Positions 6,109 through 7,165 of a stretch of DNA of 7,165 bases are shown here, piece by piece. The position numbers and the translations under genes were made by a program. The stretch is from F1-20-MAGs016 sp046086245 (GTDB lineage Bacteria; Planctomycetota; Planctomycetia; Pirellulales; UBA1268), in the NCBI GenBank assembly GCA_046086245.1, contig JBJSXB010000125.1:1-7165 (forward strand). The letters run 5' to 3'. The notes below the pieces were generated by a model. It did no database searches, had not been told where the DNA came from, and worked only from the letters and a program-made list of their open reading frames with translations. Positions within the stretch are counted from its first letter, which is position 1; the number at the start of each line of letters is the position of its first letter.

Positions 6109-7165
6109 GTGTCCTCCACCGATCCCCGCGTCGACCCCGACGACCTCGACGGCGAGCCGATGTCGCTGGCGGAGGAGATCGCCGCCGAGGTGCGCCGAGC
6201 GGAGGACGCCGACGAGGAGGTCTCGGTCACGGCCCACTACGAGACGCTCAAAAAGGGTGACACGCACATCACCGCGTTGCAACGGATGAGTATGGCCGAG
6301 CTCATCGACGTCGCCCGCCGCGAGCAGGTCGGGGACGTGACCGGGGTGCCGAAGCACGAACTCGTGTTTCGCATCCTCAAGGAGCGGGTCAAGCTCAACG
6401 GATTGATGTTCGGCGAGGGCACCCTCGAGATCCTGCCCGACGGCTTCGGATTCCTCCGCAGCCCCGATTACCACTATCTCTCCTGCCCGGACGACATCTA
6501 CGTCTCGCCGAGCCAGATCCGTCGCTTCGGACTTCGCAACGGCACGAGTGTCGCCGGGCAGATCCGACCGCCGAAGGAGAGCGAGCGTTACTTCGCTCTC
6601 CTGCGCGTCGAGGCGATCAACGGGGAGGATCCCGCCAAGCTTTCGACGCGCGTGTTCTTCGACGACCTGACCCCCCTCCATCCCGACCGGCGGATCGCGA
6701 TGGAAACCACCCCCGACGAGGTGGCGATGCGGGTGGTCGATCTCATCGTGCCGATCGGGTTCGGTCAACGCGGCCTGATCGTCAGCCCGCCGCGTGCCGG
6801 CAAGACGATCCTGCTGCAGAAGATGGCCCGCGCAGTGCTCGCCAACTATCCGGAGGCCTACGTCTTCATGCTCCTCATCGACGAGCGTCCCGAGGAGGTG
6901 ACCGACATGGAGCGGCAGGTCAAGGGACCGTCCTGCGAGGTAATCAGCTCGACGTTCGACGAGAATGCCGCACGCCACATCCAAGTCGCCGAGATGGTGA
7001 TCGAGAAGGCCAAACGCCTGGTGGAGTACGGTCGCGACGTGGTCATCTTCCTCGACTCCATCACCCGTCTGGCACGGGCCTGGAACACGGAGGTGCCCAA
7101 CTCGGGGAAAATCCTCTCCGGAGGGGTCGACGCCGCGGCACTGCAACGGCCGAAGCGCTTTTTCG
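6109..7165 (+). CDS. rho: Transcription termination factor Rho (3' end outside the window)
   Basis: Rho is a homohexameric RNA-dependent ATPase/translocase that binds C-rich nascent RNA and releases RNA polymerase. 352 codons are present and the frame is open to the right edge. A roughly 55-residue acidic N-terminal extension (rich in Asp/Glu) precedes the Rho N-terminal helical domain (about 60-95). The cold-shock-type RNA-binding domain follows (about 98-170), with DGFGFLR at 111-117. The ATPase core has Walker A SPPRAGKT at 226-233 (Lys 232), LLIDERPEEVTDM at 255-267 with the catalytic Glu 259, Walker B FLDSITRLARA with Asp 316, and the start of the Q/R-loop region, GGVDAAALQRPKRFF, at the edge. 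About 65-75 C-terminal residues are missing, judged from family length. GTG 6109 is preferred because of the GAGG upstream; ATG 6160 would give a protein 17 residues shorter. It lies downstream of coaE on the same strand and may have its own promoter inside coaE. Confidence 0.96.
   Translation, partial: MSSTDPRVDPDDLDGEPMSLAEEIAAEVRRAEDADEEVSVTAHYETLKKGDTHITALQRMSMAELIDVARREQVGDVTGVPKHELVFRILKERVKLNGLMFGEGTLEILPDGFGFLRSPDYHYLSCPDDIYVSPSQIRRFGLRNGTSVAGQIRPPKESERYFALLRVEAINGEDPAKLSTRVFFDDLTPLHPDRRIAMETTPDEVAMRVVDLIVPIGFGQRGLIVSPPRAGKTILLQKMARAVLANYPEAYVFMLLIDERPEEVTDMERQVKGPSCEVISSTFDENAARHIQVAEMVIEKAKRLVEYGRDVVIFLDSITRLARAWNTEVPNSGKILSGGVDAAALQRPKRFF

Noticed and set aside
5642..6289. 215-codon + strand frame across the coaE-rho gap
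   Set aside because: It is out of frame with coaE and rho, overlaps both, and is Arg/Pro/Ser-rich with no recognisable domain.
4768..7146. 792-codon open frame on the minus strand
   Set aside because: It lies antisense to the end of polA, coaE and rho, all of which have intact diagnostic motifs. Long antisense frames are expected at this GC content, and its translation is Arg/His/Asp-rich with no recognisable domain.

Overview
The window is very GC-rich, with strongly G/C-biased third codon positions, dense gene packing and few Shine-Dalgarno sites. The gene content and protein variants (a divergent PolA nuclease motif, a CoaE with a planctomycete-looking C-terminus, an archaeal-type diadenylate cyclase) suggest a chromosomal segment of a planctomycete, probably Pirellulales-like. 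This taxonomic call is inference from recalled family features; no search was run.

Layout. Bases 2-145 carry the last 47 codons of an unrecognised + strand gene. A 75-bp gap with a perfect palindrome and a possible promoter leads to a + strand diadenylate cyclase of the DacZ type (221-1162), the enzyme class that makes the second messenger c-di-AMP. It converges, across 40 bp, on a - strand Gfo/Idh/MocA-family oxidoreductase (2318-1203). That gene is divergent from polA (2402-5212), with 83 bp between the start codons.

From polA onward the genes are co-directional: polA, then 11 bp, coaE (dephospho-CoA kinase, 5224-5895), then a 213-bp gap, rho (GTG start at 6109, running off the right edge). 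polA and coaE look like one transcription unit. The coaE-rho gap is the only sizeable intergenic region. It holds a G-rich tract followed by a C-rich, G-poor tract that could be a rut-like leader, and a sigma70-like promoter lies inside the 3' end of coaE.

The genes are mostly housekeeping: DNA repair and replication (PolA), the last step of CoA synthesis (CoaE), transcription termination (Rho) and c-di-AMP signalling (DacZ-like). I saw no mobile element, CRISPR array, RNA gene or defence system, and no clearly new system. The points most worth checking are the missing proofreading residues of PolA, an altered metal-ligand motif in its 5' nuclease, the archaeal-type cyclase, and the possible self-regulating rho leader.
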